Assembly (NCBI RefSeq): GCF_000943545.1
Contig: NZ_JTHP01000055.1
Span: 1 to 47,144, forward strand
Direction of reading: 5' to 3'
DNA from: Paenibacillus terrae
Lineage (GTDB): Bacteria > Bacillota > Bacilli > Paenibacillales > Paenibacillaceae
Length of the DNA: 47,144 bases
Each line of letters opens with the position of its first letter. Position 1 is the stretch's first letter. The notes under the pieces were generated by a model. The model saw only the letters and a program-made list of their open reading frames with translations, did not search any database and was not told the origin of the DNA. Below are positions 1 to 8,466 of this stretch, piece after piece. A program made the position numbers and the translations under genes.

Positions 1-64
1 TAGCATCTCTCGAAATAATCGAAAAATGCTATTCAATGTACGAAAGACAACCACCCCTATAAAG

Positions 65-2566
65 CTATCCTGCCCGGTTGTCGTTGACCAGCAGCAAATA
101 TTCTTCTCTGCCACTGTGAATCAATACCTGCATCACAGATCGGTTCAGGTCTACATCAATATACCGATCGGCCTCAATATCCTTGGCATCCCACTGATTG
201 AGACGGATGATGTAGCCGATCCGCCGCACATGAGGAGCCACTTGAATACGCGCTACTGCGCGACCGTCATCCAATTCACTCAATTCTACATGTCCGTCCC
301 GGCATCCGGTGCCCCATACCCACACATTCCAACCGGAATATTGTCGATCCGCACGCTCGTAAATCAACTCAATGGTGCGATACAACGCCGCTTCTTCGTA
401 ATGACCTGCGATTTCTTGGTCTGTTCCCTCATCCGAACCTTCCAATCCGTTCTCCGCCAGCTCGTTAGTCTGATCCTGTCCGGTCAAAAAGGATGGCTGA
501 GCGGGTTCCTCCTGATCATACAGTACCATCATCGACCAGCGCGAAACGGTCACACGATGGCCTGCTACTTCATACCGTATCTCATTTCCAGCCCCGTGAG
601 CATCCACAACGACATGCCAGCGATCCGATTCCGCAGGCAGCAGTATCGTCTGCTCCGTATCCGAGCCGTTATAAATCACCACAATATGATTCCAGGCATC
701 GCCGTTAGCATGGTGCCTCAATGCAAAAGCTACCACATGCCCGCTGCTGTGCAGCACTTCCATATGCTGCTCCACCAGCTCCCGGTGATCCATCCGGAAT
801 GCCGGATGACTGTGCCGTAAAGCGATTAACCCCTGATAGTAATCAAATACGGGACGAAATCTCGCCTTGTTCTCCCAGCGAATAGCATTCACCACATCCA
901 CACTACGGTAGCTATTATGGTTTCCATATTTGGAACGCAACAGTTCATCACCTGCATGGATAAAGGGAATGCCCTGGGAGGTCAGCACCATGCCGTTTGC
1001 CAGCAAGGATTTGCGTACGGTTTCATTCTCCAGTAAGTCATGCTCATTCACTTCCCGGTACGGGTCTGCTTCCGCCACGGCTTGTTCGGCCGCTCTCCCA
1101 TCCTGCGGCTGACCCTGCTCCCATTGAGGAAAACCGCAGCGTTCCCGCAAATGTCGCACCGTCAAAATTTTATCCCACAGATTGAGATTATCGTGAGCCG
1201 TGACATAATTGACCGTTTCCGAAGGTTGGGCTGTAAAATCATGAATAGCTCCAAAAACACCTTTAAGCACCAGTTCCTCCTGATCCCATGCCCCCGTGGC
1301 AAAGCCACTTGCGGTACCATCACTGTCACCCTTAATAGCAGAACGATAGTTGTCATTGAAGACGGCAAAGCCTTTGTCCCGTTGTGTTCCTTTTAACGTC
1401 AGCAGAGGCTGCGGGGATTCTCCCCCCGTCCAAGGCTCTCCATAGATAAGCAGATCAGGACGAACCTCAGAGCGAAGCTCCTGTGTAAGCTGCTCTACAG
1501 TCGGCGTATCTATCAGTCCCATCAGATCAAAACGGAAGCCGTCTATATGATATTCCTCTGCCCAATAGCGCAGCGAATCCTTGATATACTTGCGAACCAT
1601 CGGGCGTTCGCTTGCCACCTCATTACCCACACCCGAGCCGTTGGAAAGCTGCCCATGCTCATCCGTACGGTAATAGTAACCCGGTACAACAGGGTCGAAC
1701 GGCCCTTTTTCCACCGAGAAAGTATGGTTGTACACGACGTCCATAATGACACCGATGCCAGCAGTATGCAGGGATTGCACCAGCAGCTTCAACTCCCGTA
1801 TACGTGCCTCCGGGTCAGCCGGATTGGAAGAATAAGATCCCTCCGGCACATTATAGTGCTGCGGATCATAGCCCCAGTTATATTCCTTGCCCTGTTCTGC
1901 AAAATCATTCACCGTATGGAAGTCAGCCACCGGAAGCAGATGAACATGTGTAATGCCCAGCTCCAGCAAATGATCCAGTCCGATGCTGTTGCCTGCCGTA
2001 TCTTTTAGTCCCGTATACGTAAAGGCTGTAAACCGTCCCTGGGCGGCAGACAGGTCTTTTTCTCCAGTATTAAAATGTGTACCCATTGAAAAATCACGCA
2101 CATGAAGCTCATATATAATGGCATCCGTAGCCCGAACAAGTGTGGGGCCGGCATCCTCTTTCCATCCATCCGGATGGGTTTGAGCCAAATCAACGATTGC
2201 CGTACGCTGTCCATTGGCTGATACCGCTGTCGCATAAGGGTCGGCTGCATAATGAAGTGTGCGGTCTGCCCATTCCAGCCTGTACATGTAATAATACTTG
2301 TTCCAGTCGCCTTCCAGCTCTACGGACCATACACCACGCTCATCACGGCTCATCGGAAATTCCCGGCCACCGCTATGGTCCTGAACGTTACCTTCCTGGT
2401 CGTACAATCCAGCGTTGTCATACATCGCTACATGGACCTGCTTCGCAGTCGGTGCCCATACTTTAAACATGCTGCCCGCAGGAGTATAAGTAAGACCCAA
2501 ATCATGGCCTTCATATGTGGGATATGTTGTGTGCTCAAGCTCCTTGAGTTGATTGAAATCAGACAT
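65..2566 (-). CDS. pulA: Type I pullulanase with C-terminal PUD/CBM41-like domain
   Basis: Glycoside hydrolase family 13 debranching enzyme (833 aa) that cuts alpha-1,6 branches in pullulan, amylopectin and limit dextrins. Visible parts: an N-terminal CBM48-like beta domain (about residues 20-110), the type I pullulanase signature YNWGYDP (about 228), DVVYNHT (about 281), the nucleophile block DGFRFDLMG (about 340), the acid/base block YGEPW (about 375) and VTAHDN (about 455). After the barrel and its C-terminal beta domain, residues about 725-830 (YSGWNVWVWGTG and following) look like a bacterial pullulanase-associated/CBM41 starch-binding module, which is usually found N-terminally. There is no signal peptide, so the enzyme should be cytoplasmic. 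The ATG start is preceded by GGTGGTG at 7 nt. The gene stands alone; TTGACA at 2639-2644 (minus strand) could be its -35. The PUD assignment is from memory of the family pattern. Confidence 0.93.
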   Translation of the reverse strand: MSDFNQLKELEHTTYPTYEGHDLGLTYTPAGSMFKVWAPTAKQVHVAMYDNAGLYDQEGNVQDHSGGREFPMSRDERGVWSVELEGDWNKYYYMYRLEWADRTLHYAADPYATAVSANGQRTAIVDLAQTHPDGWKEDAGPTLVRATDAIIYELHVRDFSMGTHFNTGEKDLSAAQGRFTAFTYTGLKDTAGNSIGLDHLLELGITHVHLLPVADFHTVNDFAEQGKEYNWGYDPQHYNVPEGSYSSNPADPEARIRELKLLVQSLHTAGIGVIMDVVYNHTFSVEKGPFDPVVPGYYYRTDEHGQLSNGSGVGNEVASERPMVRKYIKDSLRYWAEEYHIDGFRFDLMGLIDTPTVEQLTQELRSEVRPDLLIYGEPWTGGESPQPLLTLKGTQRDKGFAVFNDNYRSAIKGDSDGTASGFATGAWDQEELVLKGVFGAIHDFTAQPSETVNYVTAHDNLNLWDKILTVRHLRERCGFPQWEQGQPQDGRAAEQAVAEADPYREVNEHDLLENETVRKSLLANGMVLTSQGIPFIHAGDELLRSKYGNHNSYRSVDVVNAIRWENKARFRPVFDYYQGLIALRHSHPAFRMDHRELVEQHMEVLHSSGHVVAFALRHHANGDAWNHIVVIYNGSDTEQTILLPAESDRWHVVVDAHGAGNEIRYEVAGHRVTVSRWSMMVLYDQEEPAQPSFLTGQDQTNELAENGLEGSDEGTDQEIAGHYEEAALYRTIELIYERADRQYSGWNVWVWGTGCRDGHVELSELDDGRAVARIQVAPHVRRIGYIIRLNQWDAKDIEADRYIDVDLNRSVMQVLIHSGREEYLLLVNDNRAG

Positions 2567-2652
2567 TCCTGTTCACCACCCATTTCTGTACATCGGCTTT
2601 CAGCCTCTGTTCATCCATCATTTATGATGTATACGACTTGTCAATATACCTC

Positions 2653-2671
2653 AGGATTTTGCAAAAATCCT
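2653..2671. repeat. Collapsed ends of the 116-bp palindromic repeat
   Basis: AGGATTTTGCA followed directly by AAAATCCT forms a 19-bp near-palindrome. The same words are the two outer ends of the full element at 37445-37560, and the flanks also agree (TCAGGATTTTGCA on the left, AAAATCCTTA on the right). It may be an end-joined remnant, a minimal version, or chance. It lies about 87 nt upstream of the pulA start. Confidence 0.4.
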
Positions 2672-2859
2672 TACCTACTAGGCTATCAAAATAAGACAAG
2701 CTTGAAAAGTCGGATGATTTCAAATACGGATGCTGCTTTCATTTCACACGCACACTCCATTTTATGACAAAACCATGAACAGGCTACAGCAGCAGCCCTC
2801 CAAGCACCATAAATAATTCCCTTTAACCCTTCACATACACGCTAAAAACGGCCAAAAAA

Positions 2860-4515
2860 TCAGGACAGCCTGCGGTTATCCATCTGAAACAGATCGTCTG
2901 CGATCCGCATGGTGGAGCTTCGGTGGGAAACAAGGACAATTGTTTTATCCTGCTGCTGTTCCTTTAACGATTTTAAAATGATCGCTTCGTTCAGGCTGTC
3001 CAAATTGCTGGTAGGCTCATCGAGCAGCAGGAGCGGAGCATCATGAACAAAGGCTCTGGCCAGCCCCAGCCGCTGACGTTCACCACCGGACAGCCTGTCC
3101 CCTAATTCTCCAACACGGCTGTCATATCCTTGAGGCAAGGTCATAATAAAATCATGTACCGACGCCCTGCGGGCTGCTTCCACAACCTGCTCATGCGTAG
3201 CATCAGGTTTTCCAATTTTAATATTGGCCGCAATCGTGTCATCAAACAGGAACGTATCCTGATCCACATAGCTTTGCAGACCTCTCAAATGCTTCGTTCC
3301 GATTTCCTTCAAATCATGTCCAGATAGCAAAATCCCGCCCTGCTGTGGGTCCCTGAACCGCATCAACAGCTTGAGCAAGGTGGACTTGCCAGAGCCGCTT
3401 TTACCCTGAATACCTGTAATCCGCTTGTGCGGTATCGTGAGACTTACATCATCCAACACCGTCTGACCATCATATGCAAAAGTAACCCTGTCCACCTTCG
3501 CCCCGGAAAAAGCAACGCTCATTCCCCCGATATTTTCCTCGACCTCCGGGGTTTCCTCCAGCAGACTCAGCACGCGTTCCCCGCTCGCCAGCGTTTGCAG
3601 CAGATTGTTGGACAAATTGCTAAGCGCAACTACCGGGCCAAACGAGCTAAACAGGGCAATGACGGAAACAAGCATCCCTGTAAAGCTGACCTGCCCCTTG
3701 GACATGCCATACAATCCAGCCAGCAGCATCAGAAATGAAAAACCCACGACCGCTGCATCCGTTATCGCTCTTGTGATGCCTTCATGATGCTTCAAGCTCT
3801 TCTGCTTGGCATCCAATTGATCCGTGCGACGGTTAATCTCCGCGAGCCGTTGTTCTCCGCGCCCGTATTGCACGATTTCTTTCATGCCACGCAGGCTGTC
3901 CAGAAAATAACTGCTCAGCTTACCGAAGCTGCTCCGGTATTCCATACCCTGCCGTCTGCCCATACGTGACGTTAACAAGGGAATGAACAGGCCGACTGTT
4001 ATGTAAGCAAGCGCAGCGAGCCAGCCTAATAGAGGCTCATAAGAACCGATAAAGAATACCATTAGCAGTGAAGTGATGATGCCGATCATAACAGGCGCTA
4101 TCGTATGTGCATAAAACACTTCCAGTAGCTCGATATCACTCGTAATCAGCGAGATCAGATTCCCTTTGTCCTTGCCTTCGAGCTTAGCTGGCGCCAGTCT
4201 GCGCAGGGCTTGAAGCACCTTGTCACGCAGCACAGCCAGCAGCTTGAAGGCGAGGTAATGACCACTCATTTGCTCGCCATAACGGAACACCCCACGCAGT
4301 ACAGCACAAACCACGATGAGCATGAGCAGGAACGTCATGCTGTAGCCCGTCGTGATGCCCGTTGCTGTAAGCAGGGCAAGGGCTCCATAGACAATAATAC
4401 CAATAGCACAAGCAAATCCAAGCACTCCTGTAACAATCGTTATGAGTAGCACTGGTAAAAGAGGCCCGGCCAGTACCAGTAATTGGGCCATAATCCGCAT
4501 TCCGTGTCTACGCAT
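2860..4515 (-). CDS. CydC-like ABC transporter, fused permease and ATPase
   Basis: A 551-aa half-transporter of the ABC exporter fold, CydC type. Six membrane segments fill about residues 10-300. The ATPase half has Walker A GKSGSGKST, signature LSGGERQRLGLARAF, Walker B LLLLDEPTSN and an SHR switch histidine. The ATG at 4515 was chosen because AAAGGAGGTG lies 6 nt ahead; the stop of the upstream partner (4508) falls inside this start region, so translation is coupled. It presumably forms a heterodimer with the 4508-6673 product. CydDC of E. coli exports glutathione and cysteine and is needed for cytochrome bd assembly, but no cydAB is present here. The Fur box upstream makes a haem, siderophore or redox-metal role equally possible, so I give no gene symbol. 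The protein ends soon after the H-loop. No clear terminator was found between its stop and pulA. Confidence 0.85.
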   Translation of the reverse strand: MRRHGMRIMAQLLVLAGPLLPVLLITIVTGVLGFACAIGIIVYGALALLTATGITTGYSMTFLLMLIVVCAVLRGVFRYGEQMSGHYLAFKLLAVLRDKVLQALRRLAPAKLEGKDKGNLISLITSDIELLEVFYAHTIAPVMIGIITSLLMVFFIGSYEPLLGWLAALAYITVGLFIPLLTSRMGRRQGMEYRSSFGKLSSYFLDSLRGMKEIVQYGRGEQRLAEINRRTDQLDAKQKSLKHHEGITRAITDAAVVGFSFLMLLAGLYGMSKGQVSFTGMLVSVIALFSSFGPVVALSNLSNNLLQTLASGERVLSLLEETPEVEENIGGMSVAFSGAKVDRVTFAYDGQTVLDDVSLTIPHKRITGIQGKSGSGKSTLLKLLMRFRDPQQGGILLSGHDLKEIGTKHLRGLQSYVDQDTFLFDDTIAANIKIGKPDATHEQVVEAARRASVHDFIMTLPQGYDSRVGELGDRLSGGERQRLGLARAFVHDAPLLLLDEPTSNLDSLNEAIILKSLKEQQQDKTIVLVSHRSSTMRIADDLFQMDNRRLS

Positions 4516-6673
4516 ATACAGCACCTCCTTTTACAAACTGCTCTACCTGGTGTTGACTGAGATACATCTCCGCATAATGTCCCTGCTGGCTCAACAGCTC
4601 ATGATGCGTTCCCGATTCTGCCACCAAGCCGTTTTGCAGCACATAAATACGGTCGGATTGGACAACATTTTCCAGTCTATGCGAGATGAGAATAACGGTT
4701 TTGCTGCCTGCCAGCGCATGTATAACCTCCATAATGCCTGCCTCGCTCTCACTATCTATGTTAGAGGTAGCCTCGTCAAAAATGTACACGCTACTATCAT
4801 GCAGCAGCGCTCTTGCCAGCGCTAGCCGTTGGCGTTGTCCCCCTGACAGGTTCGCTCCCTGCTCCTCCAGCTCTACTTCCAGCCCTCCCTGTGAGAGAAT
4901 GAAGTCATACAGCTTCACCTGCCGCAACACTTCCAGCATTTGTTCCTCATTCGCGTGCTCATTGCCCATTTTCAAATTAGCTTCGACCGTACCCTTGAAA
5001 ATATAGCTGTTGAAGCCGATCCAGGTCATATAACGCATACGGCTTTCTTCCGAAATGGCGGCAAGTTCGGTTCCTCCAACGGTCAGACTTCCCCGATAAC
5101 CCTCGTGATGACCCACGATTAATCCGGCTACCGTGCTTTTACCAGAGCCTGATTCCCCGACAATGGAAATGAAGCTGCCCTGAGGAATATCCATAGATAT
5201 ATTTCGCAGAGTGTCCCTTTCGTCATAGGCAAAGTTCACTTGATCCAGTCGAATATCGGTAGTCTCGATGCTTTTTTTTCCTTGTACTAGCTCCTCTGTA
5301 CTCAGAATTTGAAATATTTTGTCACTCGCTGCCATCCCGTTCATGGCGATATGAAAGTAAGAGCCCAGCAGGCGCAACGGGATGAAAAACTCCGCCGATA
5401 GCAGCACAATAATCAGCGCTCCCGCCAAGCCGATATGACCAGCCGAATATTCGCTCACTGCGACCAGAACACCCGCAGCGGCACCGCCAAATGCGATAAG
5501 GTCCATGACTGCCACCGAGTTAAGTTGCATGGTCAGTACTTTCATTGTCATTTTGCGAAAATCCTCAGCCGCTGTGTTCATTTCCTGGTGCTTCTCCTGG
5601 TCTGTTCCATATATTTTAAGCGTGGTCAGGCCCTGTACATTTTCCAAAAAGCTGTGACCCAGATTGACATAGCTGCCCCAATATTTTCGAAACAGCTTTT
5701 TAGCCATCCTCATAATGACTATAATCGACACCGGAATCAGCGGAACGCAGACCAACAAGATAATGGCAGCCTTGAAGCTGACAAAGGATAATGTGATGAA
5801 CAATGTTACGGGTGCAAGCAGACTGTAAAATAATTGGGGCATGTATCTGCCAAAATAGGTTTCAAGCTGCTCCACTCCTTCTACAGCAACCTGAATAACC
5901 CCCGACGTGGAGGTATGATCCGTATACGCTGGCCCCAGCTTCAGCAGCTTGCCGTAAATTTGCGAGCGCAGCGTTTTTTTGGCATTCACGGAGGCCCGAT
6001 AGGACAGCATACTGGCTGCATAATTGCACAAGCATCGGACTGCAATGGCAGCAATGACAATGGCCGTCACAGATAGAATCAGCTTACGGGTAACTTGTCC
6101 CGCCCATGCCTGCTGCAAAACAAAAGACATGGACAAAACAGCGGCTATACTGCCTAAAAGACCGATCCACTGCACAAGCACACCCAGAACGATATATTTT
6201 CGGGAATGCTCCACCAGACCGAGCAGACGGCTGTCGACCATTTTAGACCTTTTCTTCGTGGTATCAGCAAGCTCAGCTACAGATGAGGTTGAGGACGGAG
6301 TTTCCGCTGTAGTGCCTCTCACCGTTCCGATCCTGAATATAAAGTAATAATATTTGAAGAGGATGACCAACGCGATAATCACTTTGGCCCACACTGGCGG
6401 GGTTAAAATAAAGCCGGTAATGAGCATGGCTGACGCCAATCCCAGAGTGGTGATTTTCGTGGACAGCTTCAACGATCTCGTTTGGACGAAGCTTTCCAGA
6501 TGCTTATGGTACAAAGAGGTATTCGAAAACCATTGGTGAATCCGTTCAGACCCCCGCATAAAGAAAAAGGCTGCCAGCAGCAAAAACGGCGTAGTCGGCA
6601 GCAACGGTACCACCACGCCAATGACTCCAAGCGCCAAAAATAGAAACCCTAAGGTAACATAGATCGGTTTCAC
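4508..6673 (-). CDS. DUF454 (YbaN)-CydD fusion ABC transporter
   Basis: A 721-aa fusion. Residues 1 to about 120 are a small YbaN/DUF454 membrane domain (motif VVPLLPTTPFLLLAAFFFMRG; the family has no firmly known function). A polar Ser/Thr-rich linker of about 40 residues follows, then a CydD-like exporter: membrane segments at about 165-430, Walker A GESGSGKST, signature LSGGQRQRLALARALL, Walker B VYIFDEATS, and SHR. A longer reading from 6745 exists, but its first 24 codons would be made from the Fur operator. The GTG at 6673 has GGGAGG 6 nt ahead and gives the normal DUF454 start (VKPIYVTLGF), so I chose it. It is the first gene of a two-gene operon with the CydC-like gene. A Fur box sits 43-61 nt upstream of the start and an Fnr/Crp-type dyad about 90-105 nt upstream. 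Substrate unknown: thiol, haem or Fe-siderophore. Confidence 0.85.
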   Translation of the reverse strand: MKPIYVTLGFLFLALGVIGVVVPLLPTTPFLLLAAFFFMRGSERIHQWFSNTSLYHKHLESFVQTRSLKLSTKITTLGLASAMLITGFILTPPVWAKVIIALVILFKYYYFIFRIGTVRGTTAETPSSTSSVAELADTTKKRSKMVDSRLLGLVEHSRKYIVLGVLVQWIGLLGSIAAVLSMSFVLQQAWAGQVTRKLILSVTAIVIAAIAVRCLCNYAASMLSYRASVNAKKTLRSQIYGKLLKLGPAYTDHTSTSGVIQVAVEGVEQLETYFGRYMPQLFYSLLAPVTLFITLSFVSFKAAIILLVCVPLIPVSIIVIMRMAKKLFRKYWGSYVNLGHSFLENVQGLTTLKIYGTDQEKHQEMNTAAEDFRKMTMKVLTMQLNSVAVMDLIAFGGAAAGVLVAVSEYSAGHIGLAGALIIVLLSAEFFIPLRLLGSYFHIAMNGMAASDKIFQILSTEELVQGKKSIETTDIRLDQVNFAYDERDTLRNISMDIPQGSFISIVGESGSGKSTVAGLIVGHHEGYRGSLTVGGTELAAISEESRMRYMTWIGFNSYIFKGTVEANLKMGNEHANEEQMLEVLRQVKLYDFILSQGGLEVELEEQGANLSGGQRQRLALARALLHDSSVYIFDEATSNIDSESEAGIMEVIHALAGSKTVILISHRLENVVQSDRIYVLQNGLVAESGTHHELLSQQGHYAEMYLSQHQVEQFVKGGAVYA

Positions 6674-6715
6674 TGTAATCCTCCCTAAAAAGATATGATG
6701 ATGACCCATATGATG

Positions 6716-6734
6716 GATAATGATAATCATTATC
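6716..6734. promoter_or_regulatory. Perfect Fur box
   Basis: GATAATGATAATCATTATC is identical to the classical 19-bp Fur consensus and contains the perfect 7-1-7 Bacillus box at 6721-6735. It overlaps the predicted transcription start of the DUF454-CydD/CydC operon (TATATT -10 at 6735-6740, minus strand), the position expected for iron-dependent repression. Confidence 0.93.
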
Positions 6735-6777
6735 AATATAAACAATTTAGACAGGTTGTTATGTGATGTAAATCACG
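6735..6777 (-). promoter_or_regulatory. Putative Fnr-dependent promoter of the ABC operon
   Basis: Minus-strand -10 candidate TATATT (6735-6740, 5/6 match) and an Fnr/Crp-type dyad TGTGA-N6-TCACG at 6762-6777 (9 of 10 positions of TGTGA-N6-TCACA). If +1 is 7 nt after the -10, at 6728, the dyad centre (6769.5) is at -41.5, the canonical class II activation distance. An alternative sigma-A reading is TTTACA (6767-6772), 17 nt, TAAATT (6744-6749), but its -10 matches less well. Confidence 0.55.
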
Positions 6778-6780
6778 CAT

Positions 6781-6860
6781 AAAAAAATCCTCTTGAAGCA
6801 CATCTCTACAGAACACGCTTTTGTGGGTGTTGGTGTAGATGTATTGGCTTCAAGAGGATT
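6781..6860 (-). terminator. Terminator of the mtl operon
   Basis: The 13-bp perfect arms AATCCTCTTGAAG (6786-6798) and CTTCAAGAGGATT (6848-6860) are complementary and enclose further partly paired arms. On the minus strand the stem is followed by seven T. It lies just after the mtlD stop and separates mtl from the Fur-controlled operon. Confidence 0.8.
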
Positions 6861-6889
6861 ATCGAAAATAAGCGCGATATTACGTTGTT

Positions 6890-8035
6890 TTATGAATTTA
6901 TAATATCATATTGCTCCAATACCTGCCGATGTAGCGGGTGGTCTGCGGGTATGAATGTATAGCGAGTCAGCGCCACACCCAGTCCTTCGCTGCGGATCAC
7001 CTGCTGAAGCTCGACTGCCTCAGGGTCCTCCGCAATATCAAATTTACAGGCAGCAGCCATTCCTAGCGCCAGATGATCCGTCGGGATGCCATACTCCTCC
7101 GCTTGCAGTGCCGGACGTACAAGACGGTCATTGGGAGACAGCTTCCGTAACGGTGAACGTCCGACCCGAGTGACCTCGTCTGTCAGATTAGGGTTGCGGA
7201 AGCGATCCAAAATTTTGGAGATGTACTTCTTATGCTCTCCCTGATCCAAACCGAAGCGCTTCACAAGCACCGCCCCTGTTTCCTCCAGTGCCCCTTGTAT
7301 CGAATCCACCACCTTGTCATCCTTCATCGCTTCCTGAATGGTAGCATAACCCGCGGCATAACCAAGGTAGGCCGCCACGCAATGTCCCGTATTCACCGTG
7401 AACAGCTTGCGTTCAATGTAAGGCTCCAACTCCTGCACGTAAAGGATGCCTTCGATCTCTTTATGGTCAGAAGCCATTTGCGATCGATCCACCACCCACT
7501 CGTAAAAAGGCTCTACCTGCACGTGCAACGGGTCCTCATGATGCTGGATCGGCACAATCCGGTCTACAGCAGCATTCGGAAAATACACCGCAGTCTCTGC
7601 CTTGGCACGAGTCGCCTCATCCAGTAGCGCAAAAACATGCTCTTTCAGTTGGGCGCTGCCTCCAATTGCATTTTCGCAGGCGATCACATGTAGCGGCGCT
7701 GCCCCGCGCTCTACCCGCCTCTTAATTCCCTCTGCAATGCCTGCTGCAATATGCTTGAGGATGCTGACACCCACTGCGGTCGTTACCAAATCAGCGTGGT
7801 CTACCGCGTCTGCTACAGCCCCTGCATCTTTGCCGTCAATCGCGGTTACATTCGTGACCATCTCCGTATCCTTGGTATCATTCGCCAACTCTACAGTGTA
7901 TTGCTTGCGCCGGCGCAACTCGGATACAAGGGTGTCGTTAACATCCGAAAAGACAACCTCATAGCCTGCACGCGACAGAATTAATCCGATAAAGCCGCGA
8001 CCGATATTTCCTGCTCCAAAGTGGACGGCTCTCAT
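6890..8035 (-). CDS. mtlD: Mannitol-1-phosphate 5-dehydrogenase
   Basis: A 381-aa NAD-dependent enzyme that oxidises mannitol 1-phosphate, delivered by the mannitol PTS, to fructose 6-phosphate in the cytoplasm. The N-terminal Rossmann motif is HFGAGNIGRGFIG (residues 5-17), and the core NTGHCVAAYLGY holds the conserved region around the active-site Lys/Asn/His. The start at 8035 gives the canonical MRAVHFGAGNIGRG; the 29 codons readable upstream lie inside mtlF. The ATG overlaps the mtlF TGA (ATGA), so it is translationally coupled. Last gene of mtlARFD; a strong terminator follows. Length is normal for the family. Confidence 0.97.
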   Translation of the reverse strand: MRAVHFGAGNIGRGFIGLILSRAGYEVVFSDVNDTLVSELRRRKQYTVELANDTKDTEMVTNVTAIDGKDAGAVADAVDHADLVTTAVGVSILKHIAAGIAEGIKRRVERGAAPLHVIACENAIGGSAQLKEHVFALLDEATRAKAETAVYFPNAAVDRIVPIQHHEDPLHVQVEPFYEWVVDRSQMASDHKEIEGILYVQELEPYIERKLFTVNTGHCVAAYLGYAAGYATIQEAMKDDKVVDSIQGALEETGAVLVKRFGLDQGEHKKYISKILDRFRNPNLTDEVTRVGRSPLRKLSPNDRLVRPALQAEEYGIPTDHLALGMAAACKFDIAEDPEAVELQQVIRSEGLGVALTRYTFIPADHPLHRQVLEQYDIINS

Positions 8036-8466
8036 AGTTCCATCTCGCTTTCGAACAGATCCATAATTTCCTGAGGGGTCACCGCGTTGCGAAGTTTCTC
8101 CATATTTTCTTCCTCCGCACACACCACAGCGATACTCGTCAAAATCTCCATATGATCGCCGCCTTGTGCTGCGATGCCGATCACCATGTATGCTTTTTCT
8201 TCCCCAAAATCTACACCTTGCGGGAACTGAATGATCGAGATGCCTGTCGATTGAATGAACGTCTTGGATTCCTTCGTGCCATGTGGAATAGCCAACCCGT
8301 TCCCGATATAGGTAGACACGATCTCCTCACGTTCCAGCATCTTGTCAATGTACTCACCTGTAATATGTCCCGCATCCAGCAGAATTTGTCCAGCCATGCG
8401 AATCGCCTCATATTTGTCTTTGGCGGTTGCGTTCATTTTTACTTTGTCTATCGTCATAATGCTCAC
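8032..8466 (-). CDS. mtlF: Mannitol PTS EIIA component
   Basis: A 144-aa cytoplasmic phosphocarrier that passes phosphate from HPr-His to the EIIB domain of MtlA. The PTS EIIA-2 active-site block is IGNGLAIPHGTKESK, with the phosphorylated His in PHG at about residue 62. The GTG start at 8466 is preceded by GGGAGG at 8 nt and overlaps the mtlR stop (GTGA). The alternative ATG three codons in has worse spacing. EIIA is a separate protein because MtlA here is EIICB only, as in Geobacillus and Staphylococcus. Confidence 0.96.
   Translation of the reverse strand: MSIMTIDKVKMNATAKDKYEAIRMAGQILLDAGHITGEYIDKMLEREEIVSTYIGNGLAIPHGTKESKTFIQSTGISIIQFPQGVDFGEEKAYMVIGIAAQGGDHMEILTSIAVVCAEEENMEKLRNAVTPQEIMDLFESEMEL

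Noticed and set aside
26..820. 264-codon frame opposite pulA
   Set aside because: Lies over the C-terminal part of the pullulanase gene, without domain or ribosome site.
6674..6745. Longer N-terminus for the DUF454-CydD fusion
   Set aside because: Would translate the Fur operator; the internal GTG has an excellent ribosome site and the family start.
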